Positions 12,105 to 24,565 of a DNA stretch of 64,000 nucleotides are shown piece after piece; position 1 is the stretch's first letter, and each line of letters starts with the position of its first letter. Location of the stretch: NCBI GenBank assembly GCA_028554645.1, contig JAQOOI010000079.1, forward strand, positions 2,108,001 through 2,172,000, in the 5' to 3' direction. The notes under the pieces were generated by a model. It was given only the letters and a program-made list of their open reading frames with translations, was not told where the DNA came from and ran no database searches. The position numbers and the translations under genes were made by a program. This stretch comes from Omphalotus guepiniiformis (Eukaryota > Basidiomycota > Agaricomycetes > Agaricales > Omphalotaceae).

Positions 12105-13684
12105 GAGTTGAAAGTGGAAGTGAGATGAACGGGGGGTGGAGATGGAATGGTGATATCGACTTGTACTTTTATAGTGTATCTAAGCAGTGGCAGTTCACAA
12201 CTCTGATGCAACCCGACAGCTTATGAGCTTTGTTATATATTAGGAACTGCCGCCCCGCCCCACCGATGCAAAAGCAGGATACCGGAGGAGAGCTTTCGTG
12301 ACTCGTGAGACGGCGAAGCGATGTCAAACGAACTGATGCCTTTATGTCTGTACTCGAAAAGGCATATATACTGAGAAAGAGCACCGCCATGGTCGCCTTT
12401 ACCAAAACCCCTGTGCAAAGAGGTTTGTATTCATAGCCGTATCAAGCACCGTAGATTTTCGAGCCACGAGTTTGATCGCAAAGTCATGTACACGAGGGCA
12501 GAGTCTAGAATCTGGAGAGATGCATGAACGGTATATCTATGGTGTTCACCAGCGTTCACCCCATGGGGGCTAAGCGAGCCTACGTAGGATGATGCATCGA
12601 TGATGTCGCGTGAGGAAGGAATTCCTCGCGAAATCAGTTCCCCGCTCAGGTAGGAGTACAGTGGGAGCACCATAACATCACAGCAACGGAGACACCGTTG
12701 CTATGCTGCAGAAAAATCGGAGCACAAGTTTGGCTGGAGTGCACAATTACAGTCACGGTTGGGAGGGCAGCAGGAAAGGATAAGGAATATGACTCGGTAC
12801 TCAGAGTCGGTGCACTATAAGAAACAAGAAACAGAAACAAGAAACCAGATGAGAATACGATAGATCAGTAGGACACTGCAACGATAACAGGATTGACGTG
12901 CATTCCGTTCTATACGCTGGTCAACTTCAAAACTCATTGGCTGCTTCAAGTTGACCCCGTCGAACTTTCTTCGAGAAGATGATTGATTCTATGGTTCTGC
13001 CACAGGATTAGAAGCCTTTGCAGAGATAAAATGACGTTAGGACGAGAATAAAGGTGTTCAATCAATAGCACTGGCTGTAAAGAAAGTTTGAGGCAGTAAG
13101 CTAGGATTCTGAACAGAATCTGAACTGAACGTCCGTAAACCGAAGAGAAATGTTCGAAAAGATCCACGTGCCATAAACTTGCAGTGTTTTAGCGCCCACG
13201 TCGCTTTGCCTTCTAGAATCTACATAGTAACTCAAGGGTTTATTCAATATTGTATACACTATGTACTAAAACTGAGAACACAAGCTCCAGGTTCGGACGT
13301 AGATAAGTAAGAGTGGTGGTGGTAAGTACTTTAAGTTAGCTAATGAGATACGAATACTTGATGGTTCATTCCGAACCCATCCAAAAAGAAGTGCTATACT
13401 ACTAAGAAAACTACAGAATGCGGTACAACTAACTACGACAGTAATAAGTTAAAAGTATTGCGAGTGTATAAGTGCGATGTTTTAGAGAGCAAAAAAATTG
13501 AACAGTAAAAAGAGTCCGAAAGATGTGGCTAGTACAGGAGAGGATAGGTGTATTCAAATGACAGGACGGCAAGATCGAAGAAAAGCAGTACAGGAAGAAT
13601 GGAAGAGTAGAACGTAACCAAACACGAAAGCAATAGAGTACATAGCAGATGGCGTGAATGCCCCGTGGCGTGTATGACGGGGAC
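12105..13684. other. Intergenic between the two caspase genes
   Basis: About 1.6 kb. The left 80 bp holds the minus-strand TATA box of caspase gene 1. The rest has no coding motif I recognise; the right part (13200-13680) is AT-rich and probably 3' flank of caspase gene 2. Confidence 0.45.
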
Positions 13685-16079
13685 TCACATATGCCAACGT
13701 GAATTCATATCCTGCATTAGCCAAGACAGCTGTGAGCAACAACCAACAGGAACATGGGACGCAAAATTATCTCACCAGTGGTTTGCGGCTTGAAAGCTAT
13801 ACGACAGAAAGACACCAGTTTGTCAGCAAAGATGCGTAGCAGACGAATCATTTTGGGGAGTATTCCTCACCTGAGGGTCCTGAAAGTTATTCAAGTTCAA
13901 TCCAGACGTATCGCCAGATTCAGACCTCGCCCTAGCCTTCTGTGGGTGGTTTTTCCGCCAATTGGTCACATCCCTCTTATATTGTTTCGTATTTCCATGC
14001 ATAGCTAATGATTTGTCGTGAAGCTTATGACTAGAGGGAATAATATGTCAAAGCGCTGAAAAGTGAGGAGGACTGTAACCGGCCTACCTGATGTCAAGCA
14101 TGAGATCCTTCAGCGTGGGATGCGGTTCATTTTCTGTACAACGAAAAAGAAAAAGTTCGTTATCGCGAGCGCTACCAAGACCCAGAAAAGAAGCTTACTC
14201 AGAATCTTCACCAGTACCTTCAAAGCGTGAAAGATGTGAGTACAAGACAAGAAAAAGGCAGGCAAGAAGACTGACCTGTGTCATGGAAGATCCATCAGAC
14301 TCCCAGGCCCTCTGACTATCTTTAGCCGAAGCCAACGATATCTACTTGACATGATCAATGATAAAATTTTGACAGCGTAAAGGGACCGAAAAAACTGACC
14401 ACCTCGGCCTCCTTACGATAACCTGTCATAAATCCAAAACTCGACTGCCTCTTTGACAACGTAGTTGAGGTGGGAGGAGACGGGGGCGTCTCCGGTCCAG
14501 TGTGGCGGCACCAACCCGTACAAAACTCCTGGACTGGCGACTCACAGAGCTGAGAGGTCGCCTCTCCGTCCTCAACCTCGCCAATCTTGTTGCCCTCTAG
14601 CCACGGGGAGAACTGCGACTTGACTGTCTTGAGCGAACGAGTCCTGATCTGAGGCGGCTTCCGGTTCTGGTTGGTGCTATTCGACAATGAGGTAGCGGCG
14701 GCGCCAGCTCCTCCGCCTCGAGGGTCGAGTTTGGCAAGGATCTTGGCGGCTTTAGCAGACGTAGATGTTGAGGTGGGGGATATGTTCGTGAAGGGTTCTT
14801 GGCTAGGTGAACCATCGGAAACCAGTGTGCCAGTCCTCAATGGAGAAGAGGGAATGGTGTTTTCAGAAGGCTCCACCGGCGAAAGTTCCTTGAAATTGGT
14901 TCGACGTCGCTTTACTCTATCATCGCCAATGCGCTGGGCTTGATAGATCGTGCGGGAGGATATGAGGGCAGGTTGACGACGGACTAGAGTAAGAATAAAA
15001 GGCGCCTGTGAGCTGAACCTGTGAATTGTACAAATCATCATAGCCGACGTACTGTTGTTCCACATAGATTCACTCTTTCTCCTTCCCTTTGACATCCAGG
15101 GTACGTACACACGATTGCATCGGAAGTGCTCTAGATCTGCAAAGAAAACACAAGGGTATCTCAGAACCAGGGTAATACACTGACAAGAAGAACACATACC
15201 TAGCAGTGACGCAGAATGACACGAATCAAATATTGCCTGCGATGCCATGAGTATGCAGTTTATCCTAGCACGAACAGTACTCGATGCTTACAATGAGATG
15301 ACAACCAAGGGGTAGCTGATCAACAAGTATTTGGCGGAGGGTCTGTCGAGAGAATATCAATATATGTAGTTGCCTCCTCCATAGCAACTTCGACTCACGT
15401 CATCCATAATAATATTGCGGTCACCATCAGAATCGCATGGAACGATACCTGCTCAGGCGGTTAAGAACGGCCTCGGTAGCATATAGAATAGCACAGCACG
15501 TACATTCATCCATCCCGTCCTCTTCGGTCCTGTCCTTGTTAGGTTTTTGCACTACGTGACCGCAATCTGAAAACTGGGTTGAGAGTCGGCTCGCCACACC
15601 AGGGAAAGACGTACAGTGGAAAAAGAAACGATCGCCACGCTTAGCGTCTGCGACCAAGTTGTTCATCTCTTCAAGCTAGGTAGTACTGGTCAGCTCCGAA
15701 GCCACAATAAGGCAGAAAGCGCGCTCACAAGTCTGGCTTGTGTCGGTTGAGGTTGCTTGGGATCGTCGATATCAATCAGCGTCACGATATCCGCAGGATT
15801 GTACCCATAGTTCTCTGCAAAATGAAAGTCAATATCGACAAGCCCCAAGATATAACAATTCGACGCACCAATGAGAAGGCTTCTCATCGCAGAAACATCC
15901 TCGTGAGGCATCTTCAACGTCCCCTTCTTCCCCGCGCTATTCGTCATTAAAGTGTTATTAATTCCAACCAAAAGCGCCTTTTTCATCCTTGGTCTTTCAA
16001 CTTCAGCTTCCGTAGGACTAGGACGCGAGTCGAGCTGGATGTTGTGACGGCGCTTGGGGGTCTGTCGTCCAATCTTCAT
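13685..16079 (-). CDS. Caspase-domain (metacaspase-like, peptidase C14) protein 2, with long insertion
   Basis: A paralogue of the neighbouring caspase gene, in the same orientation. I chose the ATG at 16077-16079 over an in-frame ATG 84 bp upstream because the latter overlaps a TATA box (TATATAAC, about 16138-16145). Order: MKKALLVGINNT, GTLKMPHEDVSAMRSLLI, YGYNPADIVTLID, FFFHYCGHVVQ (catalytic His, with Cys where family members usually have Ser or Ala), DGMDE, GIVPCDSDGDRNIIMDD, IFDSCHSASLL (catalytic Cys). A Ser/Pro/Thr-rich insertion of roughly 180 residues (about 14390-14990) follows, then ISLASAKDSQRAW, SDGSSMTQ, an NEPHPTLKDLMLDI helix, and the ending PQLSSRKPLDMNSRWHM with TGA at 13685-13687. 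The PQLSS..PL.MN ending matches gene 1. The insertion sits at the large/small subunit junction and is probably a disordered processing or regulatory loop. Confidence 0.82.
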
Positions 16080-16800
16080 GCTGGGCAGATTTAAGAGGTC
16101 TAAGCCGTTACAGCTTGGTGCAAAAGGAGTGCAAAGGTTATATACTCTGCCACCACTGTACAACTGTGGCTGTGAGTAAGGAAGAAGATCTTTTCTGAAG
16201 TCTACAAACCGTGGACGGGGCTGTACTTGTCGGCAGCCACCGGCGCTTGATGAGCGTTTCAGCTTATCAGGGTAATTGGGTCCCTGGCTGACTCAGGTAG
16301 CGAGCGTTGGTGATGAAGAATAGTTTGTGCTCGTCACCCTTGCTAGGGGTCGAGATAGTAGAGGTTCAAGGACGATAACAGTCCATTCATCGTGTCCGAT
16401 AAGTCTGAGAGCTTGGACAACGTCGGAGTGGGCTAAATTTTCGCTGTACCACGTTCCTGATCCACATGACCTGCGTTGATACGCGAGGATGGAACCGGTG
16501 TTTAATTCACTTTGTGGGAACTTTGTCGGATATGCCGGTAATCTACTCAGTGGGGAAAGTCTGGTGTTCATTCGACGTTGAAGCAAGAAGGGGAAGAGCA
16601 GGGGAAGAGGATGATTCGAGACGGTCGACAGGATAGTACTGTGTTCGCAGATCGAGGTGTATTTCTTCAGTACAGCAATATTCTCGGGCGTCTGATAGGT
16701 GTCTATTTATCGATGGACATGTCAAATGTACCACGCCGCATTCGTGATGGATTAAAATGGTGTTAAATTTACCGAAATAGACGCCTCCTATTAAAAGTTG
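16080..16800. promoter_or_regulatory. Promoter region of caspase gene 2 and spacer
   Basis: The left end holds a minus-strand TATA box (TATATAAC, about 16138-16145) placed about 60 bp before the chosen start of caspase gene 2. The remaining DNA up to the P450 stop shows no gene I can support. Confidence 0.5.
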
Positions 16801-18959
16801 CTACAGCAGAGCGAGATTCTTTATTTCCTCCGAACGTGGTTGTATATCACATTTGAATGGGACGGGCTGGCTAGCAGAGACTCAACGACGATTCATGTTT
16901 CGATTATTAGGAAGGAAGACGTACTTGGTCACCCCGGTCGTAAACTTGTACTCGGGTATGATGTCGATACCAAATTCATCCTTTACTCGTCGAATATTGA
17001 GCGTCGATAGAATCGTCGCAATCGCTAGCCATAGTCCTGCCTCTGCCATATGCTGGCCAGGACATATCCTGTGAGTTGCACCTGTATCAGATTTATAAAC
17101 GGAAGGAAGGGAATATACTCACCGTCTCCCAAATCCCCATACTCCAATGAAGGGTGGCTCGCCGTTACCAACAGGTTCTGGAAGGAATCTTGACGGAAGA
17201 AACGCGGTTGGATTGGTGTATATTCTCTCATTAAGGCTCATTCCTCTGATCAACAGGGGAAGATATTAGTGAAAACACGTGTATTCATACAATGGGCATC
17301 AACGAACCTTGCATTGGCAATAATCGTCGAGCCCTTGGGTATGAACATACCATTGTAGAAATCATCTTCCATTGCTCGGTGAGGGACACCTAGAGGTCAT
17401 AGGGTAAGCAGGCAATAAGTCTCCGATGTATTTTCGGTGCCTACCGAGGGAGACAGCGGGATACCATCTACAGATACACAGAGGTAAACATCGATTCATT
17501 GTATTGTATGGCAGATCTAACTCACCTAAGCGTTTCCCATACGATACACTGAACGTAGGGAAGTGACTCTCGATCAGAATAGTCCGGAAGCCGCGCGGTC
17601 CCAATTACCGCATCAATTTCATCCTGCGCTTTCTGTTGACACTCTGGATGCAGTGTCATGGCAAGGAGGAAGACTAATAGTGTAGCATATAACTGCGGTC
17701 ATGCATGAAGTATTAACATCGTTAATCGGATTGGATAGTGAGAGACACTGACCGTATCGCCACCGGCCCCGTAAATGATGCCAGCAGCTCCCGTAATGTC
17801 GTCCATCTCTTCCTTCAAAGCCTCTGAGTCAAGCTTGTGTTTAATGTCGTTATATGCCTCGAGTTGTGATGCTACGAAAGACGGTTGCGCAATCCCTTTG
17901 GCCTGAAGTCATGACGAGGATGAACAACGGCATCAATTACTATAACCATGTCACTGACCAGCTGTTCTTTCACAATCTGTACAGGATATTCATGTACTCT
18001 TCGCACTTTCTCGTGGGACGCTCGTGCCCACGAAGCATAATGGGTACCAGGAAACCAGGAAGGAAGATGCTCTACTATTGTATCGTCGTGATCAGCTGAA
18101 ACCAGTGTATATAGAAATAACACGCACACAGCGGAAAAAGATCGAGGGGCGTATTACCTGGAGGACCAGAATTGTGTACTGCATGAGAGACATCATTTGC
18201 GATTTCCAGAAAGACATCCTCCTTTGATGTTATCTGGTGGCCGAACGCAATCCTCATGATAACAGAGGTGGTGAACCTAACACGGGTCAGCCTCATGTAT
18301 GCACTAATGGCATTAGGATTATGATAGGACCCACCTTGATAAATGATGTGTTGGATCTTCTGGCTCATATATCATGTTTCGTACGAGTACTCTAGCTTCT
18401 TCGAGCTGGATAGGAATGAACGCTTTACTTTCACGATGGCCGAAATAGTTTTGCAGTAATTTTCGATGCTTAAAAAATCGTTTGCCATACGGAAGAAATG
18501 TCAGCGCAGGGCCCCATCCCATCCTAAAAATTTGCACGTCAGTCTCAGAAATACGAACTCGGAAGAATTACTCACAACTCAAAGACTGGAAGCCTAGGTC
18601 TGCAAGAGTAGTTCGCACCTCTCTTGTCTAATAATTCACGGGCAATGTCCATACTGTCAAGAACCACAATGGTTTTTCGTAAACAAGAAAAGGCTATGAT
18701 ATCGCCTGTGACGCAGGTGCACTGATGAGCTGTCAGCAAACTTGAGAGAGTATCTCGCCAACGTACCATATGTCTTCGCCATTTCATGAAAGTACTCTCC
18801 TTGCCTTTCAGATGGAATTGAGCGCAAATGGCCAATGATTGGATCAGCAGGCGGTCCAGGGGGAAGAATTCTCCGGTTTCCTCGAATCCACCATCTCAAC
18901 GCTATCAAGGATAAGGAAACAATCAGAGAAATGGCTACGACGTTCAGAGTGCGAAGCAT
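16801..18959 (-). CDS. Cytochrome P450 (CYP64/CYP5144-like) 1
   Basis: A multi-exon microsomal P450. The first exon (ATG 18957-18959) gives a membrane anchor (about residues 5-25), a basic stop-transfer, and the proline hinge [16 protein letters not shown]. Then [37 protein letters not shown] (helix C WR-like region), [11 protein letters not shown], and FPSWFPG before the F-G region. Helix I is [10 protein letters not shown] and the ExxR motif is in WETLR. PxRF is in [10 protein letters not shown]. The haem loop is FGRRICPGQH, split by an intron. After one more intron the last exon ends [13 protein letters not shown]...LALL with TAG at 16801-16803, the normal family ending. Everything needed for activity is visible. 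Agaricomycete relatives are often named O-methylsterigmatocystin oxidoreductase-like, but the substrate is unknown. The 5' end is divergent from the amine oxidase, with about 590 bp between. Confidence 0.88.
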
Positions 18960-19545
18960 AGTGAGTACTACTTACTCACATCCACCACACGTAGCTCTTT
19001 TATGGGTGCTGCCAGTGGTTCTTACGTTGCGGAGCTATCGGACAAGCTACATACCCCACTGTCCAATGCTCTGGTAATATCTCCAATTGAGTTGGTACTA
19101 GCACTAGTGTACCAGAGTGTACCCTACAGTTACGGACATTCTCATGAGTTCCGTTAAGATTGATATCAAGATGAATTCGCATCACGTACATGAATGGCCC
19201 ACTACCGTTCAACTTTCCCCGTCAGTATTGAAATCATCACGCTGTTGGGAACGACATTCCTAATGCCAATCGCCTTGAACCGATCCCGCTTTTCAATGAG
19301 AGCACGCTCTAAGCTTAATATCGTATGTGGAAGTGATTGGTAAAGGAGAAAGAATGCGGGCGCTTGTCAGTGGTAGTCTAAGTTATTGGAAGGTGACTGC
19401 AAACGTCACCGGACGCGTCGCGTGGTGGTCAGGTGACTCATTAATAATTGTCTAATCAAAAGGTTCCCGCCATCTAATATAAGTCTTTACTTACACTACG
19501 ACGCTACCCGTATATCTCGTAAGGACGCTCGCAAGTGTGAGCAAA
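18960..19545. promoter_or_regulatory. Divergent intergenic region between P450 1 and amine oxidase
   Basis: A 586-bp spacer between the start codons of two divergently transcribed genes. It probably carries both promoters and could co-regulate them; I see no specific operator. A CTAATATAAG TATA-like sequence lies about 70 bp upstream of the amine oxidase ATG (near 19475). Confidence 0.4.
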
Positions 19546-20979
19546 ATGTCGAAGAATCCAGACGTTATCATCATTGGCGCTGGGATTTCAGGTTTAGTAG
19601 CCGCCTATGGCCTTACCAAGTCTGGCAAGAAAGTTCAGGTTCTAGAAGCGAGGGATAGAATTGGAGGGCGAGCTTGGACGGAATCTTCATTCGGATTTCC
19701 AGTTGAGCTTGGATGCATGGCAATCCATGGATATACGAAAGGAAATCCTGTTATTGGGTATGCAAAAGCAATGGGATTAGATACGTTATCGACTTATCTA
19801 TTATCTATTCTCAGTTCAGTGACTAATGTATTGGTATTCGATAGGATACCAAACCTTTACCGAGTTCTCCAGGAACTCTCGTTGCAAAAGACGGACCACT
19901 TGCACAAGATCTTACCACAACCCTACGTACCAATTTCTCCGCGGCTCTTGCCCGGATGGGTGATATCGTCTCCAAATCGTCTCACGACTCGTCAAGCGTC
20001 GCCGAAATCTTACTCGCTCGTTCCTCCCCATTATACGACGGACTCTCTGATGATGATAAGCCAAAGGCAACAGCTCTCGCCCGATCTCTTGAGATTGGCT
20101 GGGGAATTTCACTGGAAGACACCGCAGCAGCCTGGTCAGGCTGGGCCTCTGGCATTGCATTCGCTGGAACTGATGGCGTTGTAGTTGGCGGGTATGGCAC
20201 ATTTGCGTCAGCCTTGAGAAGCGCTGTAGAACAGACGGGGAACTCAACATTCACTTTGAATGCGCGGGCTACGAAGGTAGTCCGCACGCGGGATGGCGTC
20301 AGCGTAGACGTTCATGACGGGAGATCATTTTCTGCTCAAACAGTTCTCGTTACGATACCTCTCGGGTCTCTAAAGATACTCCCTGAAGACTTTTTCTCGC
20401 CTCCCCTTCCTCCACGAAAGCAAACTGCGATCTCAAGGACCGCAGTGGGCGTATTGGAGAAGGTTGGTTTGTTATACGACTCATTATGGTGGAATCACGA
20501 GGGAGGCCCTTTTACACTTCTCCTAGAATCTGGAACCATTCTCGTCATCCCAATCTCCGTCTCCCCACCTTGCCTACATGTTCTCATCCCACACGGACAA
20601 ACAGAGATTGGTATAGACAGCCTGCATGATATCCTCACCAGTGCGATTGCACCTGGGAAGTCAGTACCAAAACCAACTAATGTGCTAACCTCTAAATGGA
20701 AAGACGATGATTTGTCTTATGGGGCAACGAGTAGTCCCGTGAAAGTTGGAGAGGGAAGAACGCCGCTTGACTTTGCCGAAATAGCACGACCTGTTTGGGA
20801 TGGTTTGTTGGGTTTTGCTGGAGAGGCAACTGATATTGACCAGTGAGTCTTTAATCAAATGTAATGTTCCTCGAACTGACATCTTGGACCCTAGTCGCGG
20901 AAGTGTTCCCGGCGCCATAATAAGCGGGGAGCGGGAAGCTAAACGGATTCAAGCGCTGCTCGAAGATTTGAAGAGATAA
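19546..20979 (+). CDS. Flavin-containing amine oxidase (polyamine/monoamine oxidase-like)
   Basis: A three-exon gene. The ATG at 19546-19548 is the first true one. The N-terminus has the Rossmann FAD motif IIIGAGISGLVAAYGL followed by EARDRIGGRAWTE, typical of PF01593 amine oxidases. One intron lies roughly at 19755-19850, after which the frame resumes with SSPGTLVAKDGPLAQ. The long second exon runs through GWGISLEDTAAAWSGW, VVGGYGTFASALRSAV and VLVTIPLGSLK to GLLGFAGEATDID. The last exon starts at about 20888 and gives the C-terminal FAD loop HRGSVPGAIISGEREAKRI and a TAA at 20977-20979. About 440 residues, the usual family size. It oxidises an amine to an aldehyde or imine with H2O2 release. 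No signal peptide or peroxisomal SKL ending is visible. The border of the first intron is uncertain. Confidence 0.82.
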
Positions 20980-21600
20980 AGAAGAGGATATGTTGAAGTT
21001 GAAACCTGTACTCATCATGCTGTCTCGTGATAGACATTTATGTAGTCCATCCATTCATCATATGCATCACATTAAGTAGACAACTCAACACTCAACACCC
21101 CTTCAAGTTTATTCGAACGGGTCCGACCTGTGCACGGTGCCGTGACATGCTCTATGTATGTACGCCACACAGGTTCTTCTTTGTCCTCTTCAAGGTCCAT
21201 CTCAATACTTACTCGGACATAGGAACCAATATGCAACGGCAACATTGCTCTCAAACATACTGAAGACTTACATTTTTCGCTAAATGAAACGCCAAGCTAT
21301 ATGCTGTACTCGCTTGACTACTCACATCGAAATCAGTCCCACCACCATCGCCTTCTTTAACTTATAGGTTACGTTGATGGGTCAGTTGACGACTTATCAC
21401 CTGATGGCTGTTTGGGCGCTATTCTATGAGTATATTATTGATAAAGCCTAAGACCTAAGGTGTGAAATAGCCCACATTCTTCTCTTCTTGAATCCTGTTC
21501 GAAACGGGTGAACCTCCAGCTTAGGCTGGGCACCTTGCGTTGCCCTTCTCCTAGAGCCGTGAGTTAAGCACAACTCTTAACTTTACCGGCGACACCTCTT
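20980..21600. other. Intergenic
   Basis: 3' flank of the amine oxidase followed by DNA without a recognisable gene. If the Cys-rich secreted protein downstream is a real gene, its missing signal-peptide exon should lie near the right end of this stretch, but I could not find a convincing ATG plus hydrophobic segment. Confidence 0.4.
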
Positions 21601-21662
21601 CATCCACCAGTGAGTCTTTTGATTGTTTGAGTCAATACTACGCTCTGACTGTACAAACAACG

Positions 21663-22253
21663 TGTAGTGCGGGTGGTATCAAGAACACTCTCAGTGGACA
21701 CTGATAACGGACCTTTTGCACTCAACGCATCTCTGATCAATCCCGCGTGTACTGGACAATGTACACCCATTCTAAACACGCAGACAGCTTGCGGATCAAG
21801 ATTCCATTCTCATGACTTCCGGGACTAATGAACATTGAATAACATCCAAAAAGGCTTGCGGATCATCCCTCGCCTGTCTTTGCACTAACACCAACATTGA
21901 ACTCTTCGCAACATGTATGGATTGCATGGTTAGCGTAGATCCGACTCAGGTCAATCAATTCACAGGGCAGGTCACACTAGACGGTAAGTATCACCTCATT
22001 TCCAACCAATACTCCGAGTCGTTCTTTCTAAAATGTGGTGTTTCTCTCGTTTCACCCAGGTTACAGAGAAACCTGTGCAGAAGATCATATTAGCGTTGCC
22101 TCGCAAAGCCTTTCACTATCTTCCATATCTAGTTCAGCTACTGCGTCAGGTACCCAGCCTACGAGTAATCTCGGCCACGTCGTCTCCATCCCTCGTTGTT
22201 TTGGATTATACGCTCTCATACTATTTATTTCGTTGTCCATTGCAATGCCATGA
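21663..22253 (+). CDS. Small cysteine-rich secreted/GPI-type protein, 5' end unresolved
   Basis: Exons from about 21663 encode a short Cys-rich domain: INPACTGQCTPILNTQT, then CGSSLACLCTNTNIELFATC and MDCMVSVDPTQVNQF up to a donor near 21983. After an intron ending about 22060 comes GYRETCAEDHISVASQ, a Ser/Thr-rich linker, and a hydrophobic tail (CFGLYALILFISLSIAMP) before TGA at 22251-22253, as in GPI-anchored basidiomycete small secreted proteins. The join at 21787-21853 is odd: a 12-bp direct repeat (GCTTGCGGATCA) flanks the presumed 67-nt intron, which would be of GC-AG type. No start codon with signal peptide was found, so this may be a decaying copy. Function is unknown. Confidence 0.45.
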
Positions 22254-22530
22254 TCATCCACGTTTGCGACCAGACCATCCCCGGCGCTATGTGCATCCCC
22301 ATCCCAAAATCATAGATTCAACCTTTATTTGTTCTGCAGCAGAAGAAATAGGTGCCATTCCGAGTCTAATTACAATAAGCTGCGATCAGACGATGCTCTA
22401 AAAGCGGACCCGCAATCGTAACATGAGCCTCCATTTGTAGCTAGCGAATAATGCCATCTAAGGTATGTGCCAGCCATATAACGTTACATGAAATCATCTC
22501 TATCGTGTTTATCATAACCCAAATCAGGCA

Positions 22531-24565
22531 TCAGGCCAAAGCTGCATTGTATGTACTATGAACTTCAGCAAGCTGACTTTCTACAAGAAACGTGCACCAT
22601 TTCAGCACTTAACACACATATTCACACTTCCAAGATACTCACCTATAAGTGATGAATGCGGTGAAAGAATACCCATCGCAGAGATGACTGTCTCCACCAG
22701 CACCGCAATCTCTTTCACTGACCGATACCTCTGCGGCAAACGAGATCTACCTGACCTAATTCCAGCTATCTGATCAACTATCACTCGGGCTGTAATGAGC
22801 CAAAGATACTTCATATACCAAAGAAAAACATGTATCAGAAAAGGCCGTGAAGATCAATGAAAGCCTTACATACCCCCATAATCGGATCTACGAACGGAAA
22901 TTCCCCAAGATTGACATTCCGCAAAAGTGCAACGACAGCTTCAGCATTGAGAAACACCTCATTCTGCGAACGAAGGTCTTGCGCTGCGAACAAACCATAA
23001 AGTTGAATAGCAGATACATGAGCGAGCGTATGAATCGTCAACAGCGGACGAGCGACGTTTCGAGGATCCGTTTCAGCGATCGGACGAAGTTCACGAATGA
23101 ATCGTTTAAGTAAACCCATTGTATTCGTATACGAAACTTGCATCTGAGCAAGCTCTTGAGGATCCACACCAGGACGAAAGTGTCGTGACAAGAGCGAAGA
23201 TTGCTCGAAAAGTACTGAAGCTTTTGCGAATAGAGCAAGGATTGAGGTTGCGTTGTCTTGAATGTTCACCAAGAAATTTTGAAGTGTGTAAGAACTTCTA
23301 AATCCAGCGGGAAATGGATTCTAAAAGCGAAATTAGTGACAACTCAAACTTGCCGAGTCGAGCTGTAGAGCCTACCTCGGAATAAGTACCGATATCGAGG
23401 GGCCAAGGGGCATCGATGCGAGATTCGGGTTTATTATACGGAAACCCAGATTCAGCACCTTCAGTAGCCGCCCAACAGTTACTCATCGCAAGCACAGTCC
23501 AAAGCGCATTAATCCTTTCTCCCTCCTCTACAGAATCCGCAGCCGGACCAACAAGACCATAACCCACGGACCCCACCTCAACCACAGCTCGAATCTTATG
23601 AAACCCAGCACCAATGACAATCGAAACAGCCGTCCCAAGATGATATTTCCCTTCCAGCAATCGTTTATTACTAAACAAATACTGCGAAAGAATAACCTCA
23701 GCTTGAATCGTATGTATAATCTTCTGAGGGTGATTGCTTGAGAGACTCTGAGTTGCGTCTTTGAGTGTTTGTGCGAGGAACATTGGTTGTTGAGCACAGA
23801 TGTCTCTTACTGGGGAGAGATACGCGCTGAAGAGATAGATACTGCTAAGGAGGAATTCTGCTGGTGGTTGACTAGCGTCCGAGGTGACGGACGAAGTGAA
23901 CTTGGACATGTCGAGGAAGAAACCGAATTGAGATGCACTGGAGAGGAAGGACCTGATCCTGATGAATAGACTGCAATGAGATCACGAAACATGATGATAC
24001 TTGGAGTACTTACAAACTCCTGCGCATGTTCGTAGACATTTCCTATTAACGAGCACATCAAAACAATTAGCATAATTTATATTCAAAGTTGCGAAACCGC
24101 TCGAACTCACCTGAGTTAAACCAGCTGAAGACGAGTCTTGTCCTGCCCGACGATACGGATCATAAAGTGTAACCTGCGGAGGAGGATTACTAGGATTCTC
24201 CAACCCCTGCAATCGAGTCTCAAGGACCGATATCTCCTCTTGAAGAAGCTGATTACGAGACGGGCCTCCATCGTAATACTCGCATTCCTCAGGCCAACTC
24301 TCGTTGCAGCTACCACAGATCGGGCGCACTCCGTCGCATTTCTATGTGCGGAAGACGATAGGTTTTGTCAATTAGGTTGTGAAGTAGTACGAACGAGAAT
24401 AAAAACATGATACTTACTATCTTGCGCTGCCTGTAAAAGCCGCGTCAATGCGTAAGTAAGTCACCTAGTGAACGGACCTAGGCATGAGTTTCGTTGCCTG
24501 CAGGTTAGACAGGCGGTCCCTCTACGCAAGGGCGTTTGTTGTCCTGAACCCGATCTTGAAGACAT
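22531..24565 (-). CDS. Zn2Cys6 transcription factor, family member 1
   Basis: A fungal regulator. ATG 24563-24565 begins MSSRSGSGQQTPLRRG, then the binuclear zinc cluster over three exons: ACLTCR, RQRKI, KCDGVRPICGSCNE, ending EECEY. The first intron has a GC donor (gcaacg). A predicted dimerisation coiled coil follows (LLQEEISVLETRLQGLENP). The fungal_trans-like middle domain includes IYLFSAYLSPVRD, HPQKIIHTIQAEVILSQYL, YHLGTAVSIVIGAGFHKIR, EEGERINALWTVLAMSNCW and RIDAPWPLDIGTYSE; a downstream exon has FAKASVLFEQSSLLSRHFRP. The last exon gives ESQLAEVHSTYNAALA with TGA at 22531-22533. It is paralogous to the two regulators at 38.2-40.4 and 43.0-45.3 kb, sharing intron positions and motif order. 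It acts in the nucleus on DNA; targets are unknown. Confidence 0.83.
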
